Positions 1-5,839 of a stretch of 6,400 bases of DNA are shown one piece after another. The stretch comes from Thermomonas sp. (GTDB taxonomy: Bacteria; Pseudomonadota; Gammaproteobacteria; Xanthomonadales; Xanthomonadaceae). The position numbers and the translations under genes are program-made. The notes below the pieces were generated by a model. It was given only the letters and a program-made list of their open reading frames with translations, was not told the origin of the DNA and made no database searches. Position 1 is the stretch's first letter. Each line of letters opens with the position of its first letter. Location of the stretch: NCBI GenBank assembly GCA_024711415.1, contig JANJSW010000276.1, positions 1-6,400 on the forward strand, written 5' to 3'.

Positions 1-786
1 GAAGTTCTGCTCGCGGTTGCGCGCGGTAATGCCCCAGACAGAGTGCTGGTTGTGGCGGAAATCATCGACGATCCGCAGCGTCACCCGGTCGGCCTCGACC
101 TTGGCCACCCGCAGCTCCGACTGTTCGTCGCCCGGCAGGAAGGCGAACTGGTTGGGATACCAGTCCTCGTCGTCGCTGCGGGTGATCTCGTAATAGGTGC
201 GGCCCTTGTCGGTCCACGACTTCAGGTCCTTGCCGTGGCGCTGCCAGAAGTCCTCCGGCAGCGGCGTGGCGCCGGTGTAGAGCAGGCTGAAATCGTCCAG
301 CGCGCGGTCGTTCTCGTAGTCCTCGCTGACGATGCCGGCGATCGAAGCCTTGATCCGCAGGTTGATGTCCTTGGAGACGAACACCACGTTCGCTTCGGGC
401 TGCTCGTCCTTCAGCGCCAGGATCGCGCCGAGGATGGCGTTGTCCGGCACCACCGCGCCGAAGCGCTTGCCGGCATCGAAATTGCCGGTCTGGAAGCGCA
501 GGCAGCCGGTGCTGGCGGCGCCGCGCAGCTGCAGGCCGCCCGGGCGCTGCAGGGCGATGCCGTGGGTGACGTCGGTGCTGCCGTGCGCTTCGATCAGCTC
601 GTTGAGGAAGCGGCTGACCTGGCGCGCGTTGCGGCTGGATTCGCTGGTGCCTTTCTTGCCGTTGTCCAGCTCCTCCATCACCTGCATCGGCAGGTAGACA
701 TCGTGCTCCTCGAACTTGAACAGCGCGGTGGGGTCGTGCATCAGCACATTGGTGTCGAGGACGTAGATGCGCTTGCTCCGGGTCAT
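1..786 (-). CDS. PhoH family protein, PIN domain plus start of ATPase part (C-terminus beyond window edge)
   Basis: The reading frame stays open for 262 codons to the window edge. The protein begins MTRSKRIYVLDTNVLMHDP, the typical start of PhoH2/YlaK-like proteins: an N-terminal PIN (RNase-like) domain followed by a PhoH-type P-loop ATPase. PIN acidic residues are visible at D11 (LDTNVL), E38/E39 and D41 (MEELDN), D115 (VPDNAILG) and D140 (SKDINLR). From about residue 145 a linker follows, and the last residues, GITARNREQNF, are the usual lead-in to the ATPase domain, whose Walker A motif would lie off the left edge. The start at 786 has AAGGA about eight bases upstream. Family knowledge: cytoplasmic PIN-PhoH proteins have been described as RNA helicase/ribonuclease pairs in mycobacteria; the role in proteobacteria is poorly defined. 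It lies 82 bp downstream of the peroxiredoxin gene on the same strand and could share its transcript. Family assignment is sure; function is not. Confidence 0.93.
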   Translation of the reverse strand, partial: MTRSKRIYVLDTNVLMHDPTALFKFEEHDVYLPMQVMEELDNGKKGTSESSRNARQVSRFLNELIEAHGSTDVTHGIALQRPGGLQLRGAASTGCLRFQTGNFDAGKRFGAVVPDNAILGAILALKDEQPEANVVFVSKDINLRIKASIAGIVSEDYENDRALDDFSLLYTGATPLPEDFWQRHGKDLKSWTDKGRTYYEITRSDDEDWYPNQFAFLPGDEQSELRVAKVEADRVTLRIVDDFRHNQHSVWGITARNREQNF

Positions 787-868
787 GCGGAAATCCTTTC
801 GGTCGGACAGCAGCAGGCCACCGCGTCCCGCAGGGCGGGGCAGTGGGGTGTGATGAAAACGGAAGCGG

Positions 869-1339
869 TCACGTGGCTTGTGCGGCCTTGAGTGCGTCGA
901 GCACGGCCTGCGCGTGGCCGGGGACTTTCACCGGTTGCCATTTCCGGCGCACAACGCCGGCAGGGTCGATCAGGAAGGTGCTGCGGACGATGCCGACGTA
1001 TTCGCGGCCGTACAGCTTCTTCGGCTGGATCACCCCGAACGCTTCGCAAAGCGTGCCGTCGGGATCGCTGGCGAGGTCGAACTTGAAACCCTGTTTCGCG
1101 CAGAAGTTCTTGTGCGACTTGAGCGAATCCTTCGATGCGCCCAGCACCACCGCGCCGGCGCGCTTGAACTGCGGCAGCAGGGCGTTGAAATCCAGCCCTT
1201 CGGTGGTGCAGCCGGGGGTGGAGTCCTTCGGATAGAAGTACAGCACCAGCCACTGGCCGGCGTAGTCGGCGAGCGTGGCGGGCTTGTCGCTGGAGAGCGA
1301 AAGGGGCAGGTCGGGGATACGGTCGCCGGTGTCGAGCAT
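869..1339 (-). CDS. bcp: Thioredoxin-dependent peroxiredoxin, Bcp/PrxQ type
   Basis: This 156-residue protein has the normal length for Bcp/PrxQ, a cytoplasmic enzyme that reduces hydrogen and organic peroxides using thioredoxin. The thioredoxin-fold start is GDRIPDLPL, and the peroxidatic motif is YPKDSTPGC with Cys at residue 44. The conserved active-site Arg is R119 (VRSTFLID). The resolving Cys found five residues after the peroxidatic one in E. coli Bcp is absent (Leu49 instead). Cys80 lies 36 residues away, the same spacing as Cys48/Cys84 reported for Xanthomonas campestris PrxQ, so this is most likely an atypical 2-Cys PrxQ of that subtype. A third Cys is at 98. The ATG overlaps the stop of the upstream ACT-domain gene by one base (TGATG), suggesting translational coupling. 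The gcvR-bcp pairing is the same as in E. coli. Confidence 0.95.
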   Translation of the reverse strand: MLDTGDRIPDLPLSLSSDKPATLADYAGQWLVLYFYPKDSTPGCTTEGLDFNALLPQFKRAGAVVLGASKDSLKSHKNFCAKQGFKFDLASDPDGTLCEAFGVIQPKKLYGREYVGIVRSTFLIDPAGVVRRKWQPVKVPGHAQAVLDALKAAQAT

Positions 1340-1902
1340 CAGTACTTCATCGGATCCATGATGGCATCGAGGTTCAGGTGGTCGCAGAACTCGAGGAAGT
1401 CGTCGCGCAGCGCGGCGATGTGCATGTCGGCCGGCACCCCGATGGTCAGCTGCGCCGAGAACATGTCGGCGCCGGTCTGCATCGCCCGGTAGCGCGAGCA
1501 ATGCAGGCTCTCGATGGTGATGCCCTGGTGGTCGAAGAAGTCGGCCAGCTGGAACAGGATGCCCGGCTTGTCGGCGGCGATCACCTCCACCACGTACGGC
1601 AACAGGCTGGACTGCAGCGCCTTCGGGCCGGTGCGATACCAGACCAGCTTCAGGCCTTCCTCGCGCTCCAGCTTGGTCAGCATGGTCTCGAGCTTGGCCA
1701 CCGCGTCCCACGAGCCGGTGACCAGCGCGGTGACCGACACGTCACGGCCGACCGTGGCCAGCCGCGTGTCGACCAGGTTGCAGCCGGAGTCGGAGATGCG
1801 GCGGGTGACCGCCAGCAGCGGCGACTGCGGATGCGTGGTGTACGCGTTGATCAGCAGGTGGTTCTCGTTCGGCTGGGGCCGGGGGGCGGCGGTTTTGCTC
1901 AA
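1339..1902 (-). CDS. gcvR: GcvR-like double ACT-domain regulatory protein (TTG start proposed)
   Basis: The protein has 187 residues from a TTG start (LSKTAAPRPQPNENHLL). Two ACT domains can be read: about residues 14-90 (LLINAYTTHPQSPLLAVTRR, then GCNLVDTRLATVG) and about 103-180 (YVVEVIAADKPGILFQLADF, then GITIESL). This is the layout of GcvR, which in E. coli binds GcvA and represses the glycine cleavage operon. No DNA-binding domain is visible, as expected. The frame is open further up to an ATG at 1941 and a TTG at 1986. I prefer 1902 because conserved-looking sequence begins just after it and the longer versions would run through the promoter and inverted repeat. No clear Shine-Dalgarno precedes any candidate. 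It is divergent from dapA and coupled to the peroxiredoxin gene, as in E. coli. Family and position support the name; the glycine target here is inferred. Confidence 0.85.
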   Translation of the reverse strand: MSKTAAPRPQPNENHLLINAYTTHPQSPLLAVTRRISDSGCNLVDTRLATVGRDVSVTALVTGSWDAVAKLETMLTKLEREEGLKLVWYRTGPKALQSSLLPYVVEVIAADKPGILFQLADFFDHQGITIESLHCSRYRAMQTGADMFSAQLTIGVPADMHIAALRDDFLEFCDHLNLDAIMDPMKY

Positions 1903-2061
1903 AGCGGGTGATCCAGGCGTGGGGAAGTGCCGCCAATGCATGGCCGCATGGTCGCCAGCATACTTGCCGGCGCTTTCGAGCCGCAAGTAAGATCAAGGCC
2001 ATACGCGAGTTCCCTCCATGCGCCGCGCGTCCCGCGCGGCGCCTCTCCCGAGCCTTTCCCC
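1903..2061. promoter_or_regulatory. Divergent control region between gcvR-like gene and dapA
   Basis: This 159-bp spacer has a locally lower GC centre. On the plus strand TTGCCG (1964-1969) and TAAGAT (1988-1993) are spaced 18 bp apart, each matching 4 of 6 sigma-70 consensus bases, which would start a dapA message near 2000. On the minus strand TTGCGG (1986 down to 1981) and TATGCT (1962 down to 1957), also 18 bp apart, could serve the gcvR-like gene. The two sets are interleaved, so the promoters would overlap. The hexamers are weak and called by eye. Confidence 0.4.
1959..1991. repeat. Imperfect 9-bp inverted repeat in the divergent promoter (operator candidate)
   Basis: Left arm CATACTTGC (1959-1967) and right arm GCAAGTAAG (1983-1991, reverse complement CTTACTTGC) match at 8 of 9 positions with a 15-bp spacer, so the centres are about 24 bp apart. 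The arms sit on the -35 and -10-like boxes of both divergent promoters, where a dimeric repressor could act. The identity of any binding protein is unknown. Confidence 0.4.
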
Positions 2062-2964
2062 TTGCGACTTTCCGGCAGCATCACCGCCCTTGCGACGCCG
2101 TTCACGGCCGCCGGCGATATCGATTTTCCCGCCTGGGAGCGACTGCTGCAGGCGCAGCTGGAAGCAGGCACGCAGGCGGTGGTAGTGGCCGGTTCCACCG
2201 GCGAGGCCGCGGCCCTGTTCGACGATGAATACGACCGCCTGCTGGCTGCAGCCGTGGCCTTCGCGGCCGGGCGGATGCCGGTGCTGGCCGGCACCGGCCA
2301 GTCCAACACCGCCAAGACCATCCTGTTCAATCGCCGGGTGGCGGCGCTGGGCGCCGATGCCGCGCTGGTGGTGACGCCGCCCTATGTGCGCCCCACCCAG
2401 GCCGGATTGCTGGCGCACTTCCGCGCGGTTGCCGACGATGGCGGGCTGCCGGTGGTGCTGTACAACGTGCCCGGCCGCACCGGCTGCGACATGCTGCCCG
2501 ACACCGTCGGCGAGCTATCGGTGCACGCCAACATCGTCGGCATCAAGGAAGCGCGCGGCGAGGAGGACCGGATGGAGGCGCTGCTGCCGCTGCGCCGCGA
2601 GGATTTCGCAGTGCTCAGCGGCGACGACCCCACCGCGGTGCGCGCCATGCTGGCCGGTGCAGACGGGGTGGTGTCGGTGGCTTCCAACGTGGTCCCGGCC
2701 ACCTTCCGCCGCCTGTCGGACCTGGCCCGCGATGGCGATGCGGCCGGCGCACAGGCGCTGGACGAGGCGCTGGCCGAGCTCTACCACTTCCTCGGGGTGG
2801 AGCCCAATCCGATCCCGGTGAAGGCGCTGCTGGCGCTGGACGGCATCGGCCATGGCCTGCGCCTGCCGCTGCAACCGCTATCATCGGCGCATGCCGGACA
2901 GGCCGCACGCCTGCACGCGGCCATCCGCCAACTCGAACAACGCAGCCGCGCCCACGCGGCCTGA
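2062..2964 (+). CDS. dapA: 4-hydroxy-tetrahydrodipicolinate synthase
   Basis: DapA condenses pyruvate with aspartate semialdehyde, the first committed step of lysine and meso-diaminopimelate synthesis in the cytoplasm. The 300-residue TIM-barrel protein aligns with E. coli DapA from the start ([12 protein letters not shown]) at an offset of one. Visible active-site residues are the Schiff-base Lys162 (IVGIKEA), Tyr134 and Arg139 (YNVPGRTG), Tyr108 (TPPY) and the AGSTGE loop, where Ser45 replaces the catalytic Thr44 of E. coli. VEPNPIPVK near residue 250 is typical. Several residues of the E. coli lysine-inhibition site are changed (see findings). The TTG at 2062 is the only plausible start near the conserved N-terminus. 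The frame is open to an ATG at 1927, but that 45-residue extension looks like translated promoter DNA. No Shine-Dalgarno is obvious. The gene ends 12 bp before the BamC-like lipoprotein gene and is probably co-transcribed with it. Confidence 0.96.
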   Translation: MRLSGSITALATPFTAAGDIDFPAWERLLQAQLEAGTQAVVVAGSTGEAAALFDDEYDRLLAAAVAFAAGRMPVLAGTGQSNTAKTILFNRRVAALGADAALVVTPPYVRPTQAGLLAHFRAVADDGGLPVVLYNVPGRTGCDMLPDTVGELSVHANIVGIKEARGEEDRMEALLPLRREDFAVLSGDDPTAVRAMLAGADGVVSVASNVVPATFRRLSDLARDGDAAGAQALDEALAELYHFLGVEPNPIPVKALLALDGIGHGLRLPLQPLSSAHAGQAARLHAAIRQLEQRSRAHAA

Positions 2965-2976
2965 CAGGAGATCCAG

Positions 2977-3492
2977 ATGCACCGCATGTTCCGCGCGTCC
3001 ACGGCCGCCCCGCTCGTCGCCGTCCTGCTGGCAACCAGCCTGTCCGGCTGCCACTGGTTCAAGAAGAAGAACGAGCTGTACACCCAGAGCGCCGAATCGC
3101 GTCCGCTGGAAGTGCCGCCGGATCTGGATCGTCCCGCCGCCGACCGGGCGATGGCGCTGCCGACCGCCGGCAGCAGCGTCACTGCGTCCGGTGCCCAGGC
3201 CGCTCGTCCGGGCGCGGTCGCCGCGGTGGGCTTCAACGCCGCCGGCGAGCGCGACGCCGTGTTCGCCAAGGTCGGCGAAGTGCTGGCCGCCACCAGCGGC
3301 GTGAAGATCGCCAGCAAGGCCGAGATCCTCGGCACCTACGACGTCGACTACATGGACAGCAAGTTCCTGGTGCGCGTGACCAAGGCCGGCGAGGGCACGT
3401 ATGTCTCGGCGGTCGATCCGCGCGGTCTGCCGCCCAGCGGCGAGGCGGCGGGCAAGCTGATCGGCCTGCTCAAGGCGGCGATCACGCCGTAA
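2977..3492 (+). CDS. bamC: Short BamC-like outer-membrane assembly lipoprotein
   Basis: This 171-residue lipoprotein has a signal peptide ending in the lipobox LSGC, with the lipidated Cys at residue 25 and His at +2, which fits sorting to the outer membrane. After the Cys comes a stretch with YTQSAESRPLEVPPDLD (about residues 35-51), the hallmark of the BamC N-terminal segment that contacts BamD in the Bam complex. A low-complexity Ala/Gly/Pro linker follows. From about residue 86 there is one helix-grip-like domain (ERDAVFAKVGEVL, then YDVDYMDSKFLVRVTK and a final Leu/Ala-rich helix). E. coli BamC has about 344 residues and two such domains, so this version has one. CAGGAG six bases before the ATG is a strong ribosome site, and dapA ends 12 bp upstream. 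The dapA-bamC order is the same as in E. coli, where the gene was once called dapX/nlpB. The family is likely; a Bam role is inferred. Confidence 0.82.
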   Translation: MHRMFRASTAAPLVAVLLATSLSGCHWFKKKNELYTQSAESRPLEVPPDLDRPAADRAMALPTAGSSVTASGAQAARPGAVAAVGFNAAGERDAVFAKVGEVLAATSGVKIASKAEILGTYDVDYMDSKFLVRVTKAGEGTYVSAVDPRGLPPSGEAAGKLIGLLKAAITP

Positions 3493-3498
3493 TTTCAG

Positions 3499-3522
3499 GC
3501 TGCGCCGCATGAGCGGCGCGGC
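3499..3522 (+). terminator. Strong hairpin just after bamC, possible terminator
   Basis: Perfect 7-bp arms GCGCCGC (3502-3508) and GCGGCGC (3513-3519) enclose loop ATGA. A U-G pair and two more pairs extend the stem to 10 bp. It starts six bases after the bamC stop. No T-run follows, so it is not a classical intrinsic terminator; it could stabilise the 3' end of the dapA-bamC message or terminate in another way. Confidence 0.45.
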
Positions 3523-3536
3523 GATGTTGTCGGGTC

Positions 3537-3550
3537 GGGGCTGAGGCCTC
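3537..3550 (-). repeat. Degenerate GTAG/REP-like stem-loop, copy 1
   Basis: Read on the minus strand, GAGGCCTCAGCCCC followed by GACC resembles the core of the two copies downstream (GGCTTCAGCC-type). The stem is 5 bp with one G-U pair and a 4-base loop. The GTAG head is not recognisable, so this copy is weaker. Confidence 0.4.
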
Positions 3551-3567
3551 GACCGCGACCATTTTCC

Positions 3568-3591
3568 GTAGGATCGGCTTCAGCCGCGACC
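3568..3591 (+). repeat. GTAG/REP-like stem-loop element, copy 2
   Basis: A 24-base unit starts with GTAG, followed by the hairpin CGGC-TTCA-GCCG (3575-3586) and tail CGACC. This is the form of the short GTAG-headed hairpin repeats scattered between genes in Xanthomonadales and Pseudomonas, which are linked to RAYT transposases. No RAYT gene is in the window. Confidence 0.65.
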
Positions 3592-3617
3592 GGGCGGGTC
3601 AGGCGTGGCGGGTTTGC

Positions 3618-3641
3618 GGCCGGGGCTGAAGCCCCTTCTGC
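3618..3641 (-). repeat. GTAG/REP-like stem-loop element, copy 3 (inverted)
   Basis: On the minus strand this 24-base unit starts GCAG, then hairpin GGGC-TTCA-GCCC, then CGGCC. It matches copy 2 at 18 of 24 positions, and the outer stem pair is swapped from C-G to G-C, so pairing is kept. Copies 2 and 3 face each other, 26 bp apart, between the convergent bamC and fdxA genes, and may also act as a two-way transcript end. Confidence 0.65.
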
Positions 3642-3667
3642 AATCGGCGACGCGCCGGCCGTTGCGC

Positions 3668-3991
3668 TCAGCGCTCCAGCAGCGGCAGCTTGTTCGGCTT
3701 GCCGTCCCATTCCGCGGCGTCGGCCGGCGGATCCTTGCGCACCGTCAGCACCGGCCATTCCTTCGCCAGCTCGGCGTTCAGGCCGACGAAGACCTCCTGG
3801 CCGGCGGGGACGTCCTCTTCCGGGAAGATCGCGCCGACCGGGCATTCCGGCTCGCACAGGGTGCAGTCGATGCACTCGTCGGGGTCGATCACCAGGAAGT
3901 TCGGGCCCTCGTGGAAGCAATCGACCGGGCACACCTCGACGCAGTCGGTGTGCTTGCACTTGATGCAGTTTTCGGTGACGACGAAGGGCAT
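3668..3991 (-). CDS. fdxA: 7Fe (3Fe-4S/4Fe-4S) ferredoxin FdxA
   Basis: This 107-residue small acidic electron carrier is of the Azotobacter FdI type. From [17 protein letters not shown] the cysteine pattern is complete. Cys9, Cys17 and Cys50 should hold the 3Fe-4S cluster; Cys21, Cys40, Cys43 and Cys46 the 4Fe-4S cluster; Cys12 and Cys25 match the two extra cysteines of FdI. The C-terminal half ([15 protein letters not shown] to LPLLER) matches the long-tail form and ends at the usual length. The frame is open 12 codons further upstream, but the Met at 3991 is where the family begins. The ribosome site is weak (GGA about 12 bases away). An AT-richer patch at about 4023-4033 in the 58-bp gap after the transporter gene could hold its own promoter. 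It is cytoplasmic; its redox partners cannot be told from the sequence. Confidence 0.96.
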   Translation of the reverse strand: MPFVVTENCIKCKHTDCVEVCPVDCFHEGPNFLVIDPDECIDCTLCEPECPVGAIFPEEDVPAGQEVFVGLNAELAKEWPVLTVRKDPPADAAEWDGKPNKLPLLER

Positions 3992-4049
3992 GGCGCGGAT
4001 TCCGTGGAGCGTTGTTGCGAGATGCATAGTTTACCGCGGGCGGCGCCGG

Positions 4050-5279
4050 TTACTGCAGTTCGCGCAGATCCAGCCGGCGCAGGCGCGGGGCCAGCCGGGC
4101 GGTGGTGGCGACCACGCCCAAGGTCACGAACCCGCCAACGATCATCGCCGGCACCAGCCCCATCAGTCGCGCCATCACGCCGTCGTAGAAGGCGCCCAGC
4201 TCGTTCGAGGAGCTGACGAAGATGCCGTTGATCGACGACACCCGCCCGCGCATCTCGTCCGGGGTGACCAGCTGCATGATGGTGGAGCGCATCACCACCG
4301 ACACGCCGTCGCAGACGCCGTACAGCACCAGCAGCAGCGTCGACAGCCACAGGTGGCGGGATAGCGCGAAGGCCATGGTGCACAGGCCGAAGCAGGCCAC
4401 CGCCAGCAGCAGCACCCGCCCGGCGTGGCGCTGCAGCGGGTGCCGGGTCAGCCACAGCGCGATGAGGATGGAGCCCGCCGCCGGCGCGGCGCGCAGGATG
4501 CCCAGCGCCTCCGGACCTTCGTGCAGGATGTCCTTGATGAAGGCCGGCAGCATCGACATCGCCCCGCCCAGCAGCACCGAGAACATGTCCAGCGCCATTG
4601 CGCCCAGCATGATCTGATTGCCGGCAACGAAGCGCGCGCCCTCTGCGATGCTGCGGAAAATCGGCCCGCGCTGCTGCGGCATTGCCGGTTCGGACACAGG
4701 CATCGCCAGCAACGTGATGGCTGCCAGCAGGGCGAAGCCGGTGCCCACCGCATAGGCCTCGGGCTTGCCTGCCCAGCCCACCAGCACGCCGCCGGCGGCG
4801 GGGCCCAGCACCAGCCCGACCTGGAACACCACGCTGCCCAGGCTGGCGCCGCGGCCGAACTGCGCGCGCTGCAGCACCCGCGCGAACAGTGCGTTGTAGA
4901 CCGGGCCGAGGAAGGAGCGGCCGATGCCGCCCACCGCCACCGCCAGATAGATCGGCCAGGTGCCGTGGGTGGACAGCCCACCGGCGGCGATCAGCGCCAG
5001 CACCCCGGCATTCACCGCCAGCAGGGTGCAGGCCGCCGCGCCTAGCTTGCGCCGCGGCAGGTGGTCGACCAGATAGCCGGAGAATGGCGCGATGCAGAAG
5101 TACGGCACCACTTCCGCCAGCCCCACCAGCCCCAGCGCCAGCGGATCGCCGGTGAGCTCGTAAATGTGCCAGCCCACCGTCACCGCGACGATCTGGTAGG
5201 ACAGCAGGGTGCAGATGCGGTACAGCAGCAGCCAGCGGAAGCCGCGGCTGCGCAGCGGCGAGTCCGGCGCCGGGCTCAT
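4050..5279 (-). CDS. Major facilitator superfamily transporter, EntS-like (MFS_3) family
   Basis: This 409-residue inner-membrane protein has the hydrophobic pattern of about 12 membrane helices, the first near residues 14-36 (FRWLLLYRICTLLSYQIVAV). After the second helix comes the MFS motif-A-like loop GYLVDHLPRRK (residues 68-78). The stretch VYNALFARVL followed by GLVLGPAAGG in the first half, and the C-terminal DEMRGRVSSINGIFVSSSNELG (from about residue 341), are typical of the MFS_3 group that includes the enterobactin exporter EntS. The substrate is unknown; efflux of a small molecule or siderophore is a family-based guess, and no siderophore genes are nearby. The ATG overlaps the sufE stop by four bases (ATGA), so translation is probably coupled to sufE. 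A longer frame reaches 5573, but that part is the shadow of sufE. Confidence 0.9.
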   Translation of the reverse strand: MSPAPDSPLRSRGFRWLLLYRICTLLSYQIVAVTVGWHIYELTGDPLALGLVGLAEVVPYFCIAPFSGYLVDHLPRRKLGAAACTLLAVNAGVLALIAAGGLSTHGTWPIYLAVAVGGIGRSFLGPVYNALFARVLQRAQFGRGASLGSVVFQVGLVLGPAAGGVLVGWAGKPEAYAVGTGFALLAAITLLAMPVSEPAMPQQRGPIFRSIAEGARFVAGNQIMLGAMALDMFSVLLGGAMSMLPAFIKDILHEGPEALGILRAAPAAGSILIALWLTRHPLQRHAGRVLLLAVACFGLCTMAFALSRHLWLSTLLLVLYGVCDGVSVVMRSTIMQLVTPDEMRGRVSSINGIFVSSSNELGAFYDGVMARLMGLVPAMIVGGFVTLGVVATTARLAPRLRRLDLRELQ

Positions 5280-5719
5280 TCCGGCAGGGCGGCGCGGGCG
5301 CGTTCGCGGATGAAGGCCAGCAGCGCGGCCAGGCCGTTGCTGCGGGTCGGCGAAAGGTGCTTGGCCAGGCCGATGGACGCGATGTAATCCGGCTCGGTGG
5401 CGAGGATTTCCGCCGCGCTGCGGCCCGAATACACCCGCAGCGCCAGGTAGACCAGCCCGGAGACGATGGCCGAATCGCTGATCGAGTGGAAATCGAGGCG
5501 GTCGGCGTTGCCTTCGGCCACGATCCAGACCAGCGACTGGCAGCCCTGCAGGCGGTGTTCCTCGGTCTTCCACGCTTCCGGAAATTCCGGCAGCTTGCGG
5601 CCCAGGTCGATCAGGTACTGGTAGCGCTCCGACCAGTCGCCGAAGAAGCCGAATTCATCGGCAATGGCGGCCTGGGCGTCGGCGGCGGTGGGTTCGAGCG
5701 GGAAGGGGGAGTCGGTCAT
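5276..5719 (-). CDS. sufE: Cysteine desulfuration protein SufE
   Basis: This 147-residue cytoplasmic protein accepts persulfide sulfur from the cysteine desulfurase SufS and passes it to the SufBCD scaffold for iron-sulfur cluster assembly. The acceptor Cys60 lies in HRLQGCQSLVWI, matching the E. coli SufE active-site loop around Cys51. Upstream, RYQYLIDLGRKLPEFPE (residues 32-48) and downstream SDSAIVSGLVYLALRVYSG (about 80-100) are also family hallmarks. The start has a good ribosome site, AAGGA five bases upstream (5725-5729). No sufBCDS genes are in the window, so this is a stand-alone sufE. It lies 120 bp after cysS and overlaps the transporter gene. CsdE is an alternative name for similar proteins; I keep SufE as the family call. 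Confidence 0.93.
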   Translation of the reverse strand: MTDSPFPLEPTAADAQAAIADEFGFFGDWSERYQYLIDLGRKLPEFPEAWKTEEHRLQGCQSLVWIVAEGNADRLDFHSISDSAIVSGLVYLALRVYSGRSAAEILATEPDYIASIGLAKHLSPTRSNGLAALLAFIRERARAALPE

Positions 5720-5801
5720 GTCGTTCCTTGGGACTTGCTTGTTGCCCTCGATGGCGCTGCAACCATTGGTCCGGATCGTCCGGCCCGGCCATCCATGGAC
5801 G

Positions 5802-5837
5802 GGCGCCCGGCAGCGCAGCCGGTGCCGACAGGGCGCC
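5802..5837 (-). terminator. Inverted repeat after cysS, possible terminator
   Basis: GGCGCCC (5802-5808) and GGGCGCC (5831-5837) are perfect 7-bp inverted arms. Inside them CGGCA (5808-5812) and TGCCG (5823-5827) can pair as well. The structure starts two bases after the cysS stop. No T-run follows. The rest of the 120-bp gap holds a small CCGGA-TCG-TCCGG hairpin (5771-5783) and the sufE ribosome site; no gene is seen. Confidence 0.4.
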
Positions 5838-5839
5838 GG

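Noticed and set aside
43..891. Long plus-strand open frame (282 codons) opposite the PhoH gene
   Set aside because: It is the antisense shadow of a clearly recognised protein in GC-rich DNA; its translation is low-complexity Val/Leu/Ala/Gly with no family look.
1927..2061. N-terminal extension of dapA from the ATG at 1927
   Set aside because: These 45 residues run through the promoter-like boxes and inverted repeat and precede the point where DapA homology begins.
2881..3510. Minus-strand 209-codon frame opposite bamC
   Set aside because: It overlaps the lipoprotein gene, which has a signal peptide and a good ribosome site; the antisense product is Arg/Ala/Gly-rich and resembles nothing.
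3992..4049. Possible sigma-70 promoter for fdxA (TAAACT or TATGCA)
   Set aside because: A -10-like box exists but no convincing -35 at the right distance, so it is only mentioned in the gene entry.
4425..5045. Plus-strand frame of 206 codons opposite the MFS gene
   Set aside because: Rich in Gln/His/Arg from reversed hydrophobic codons, the usual antisense image of a membrane protein.
5280..5573. N-terminal extension of the MFS protein to 5573
   Set aside because: It lies wholly inside sufE in another frame, and the Met at 5279 gives a normal MFS start with an ATGA overlap.
5720..5839. Possible small RNA or promoter between cysS and sufE
   Set aside because: Only hairpins and a ribosome site are visible; a TTGCAG box has no AT-rich -10 partner.
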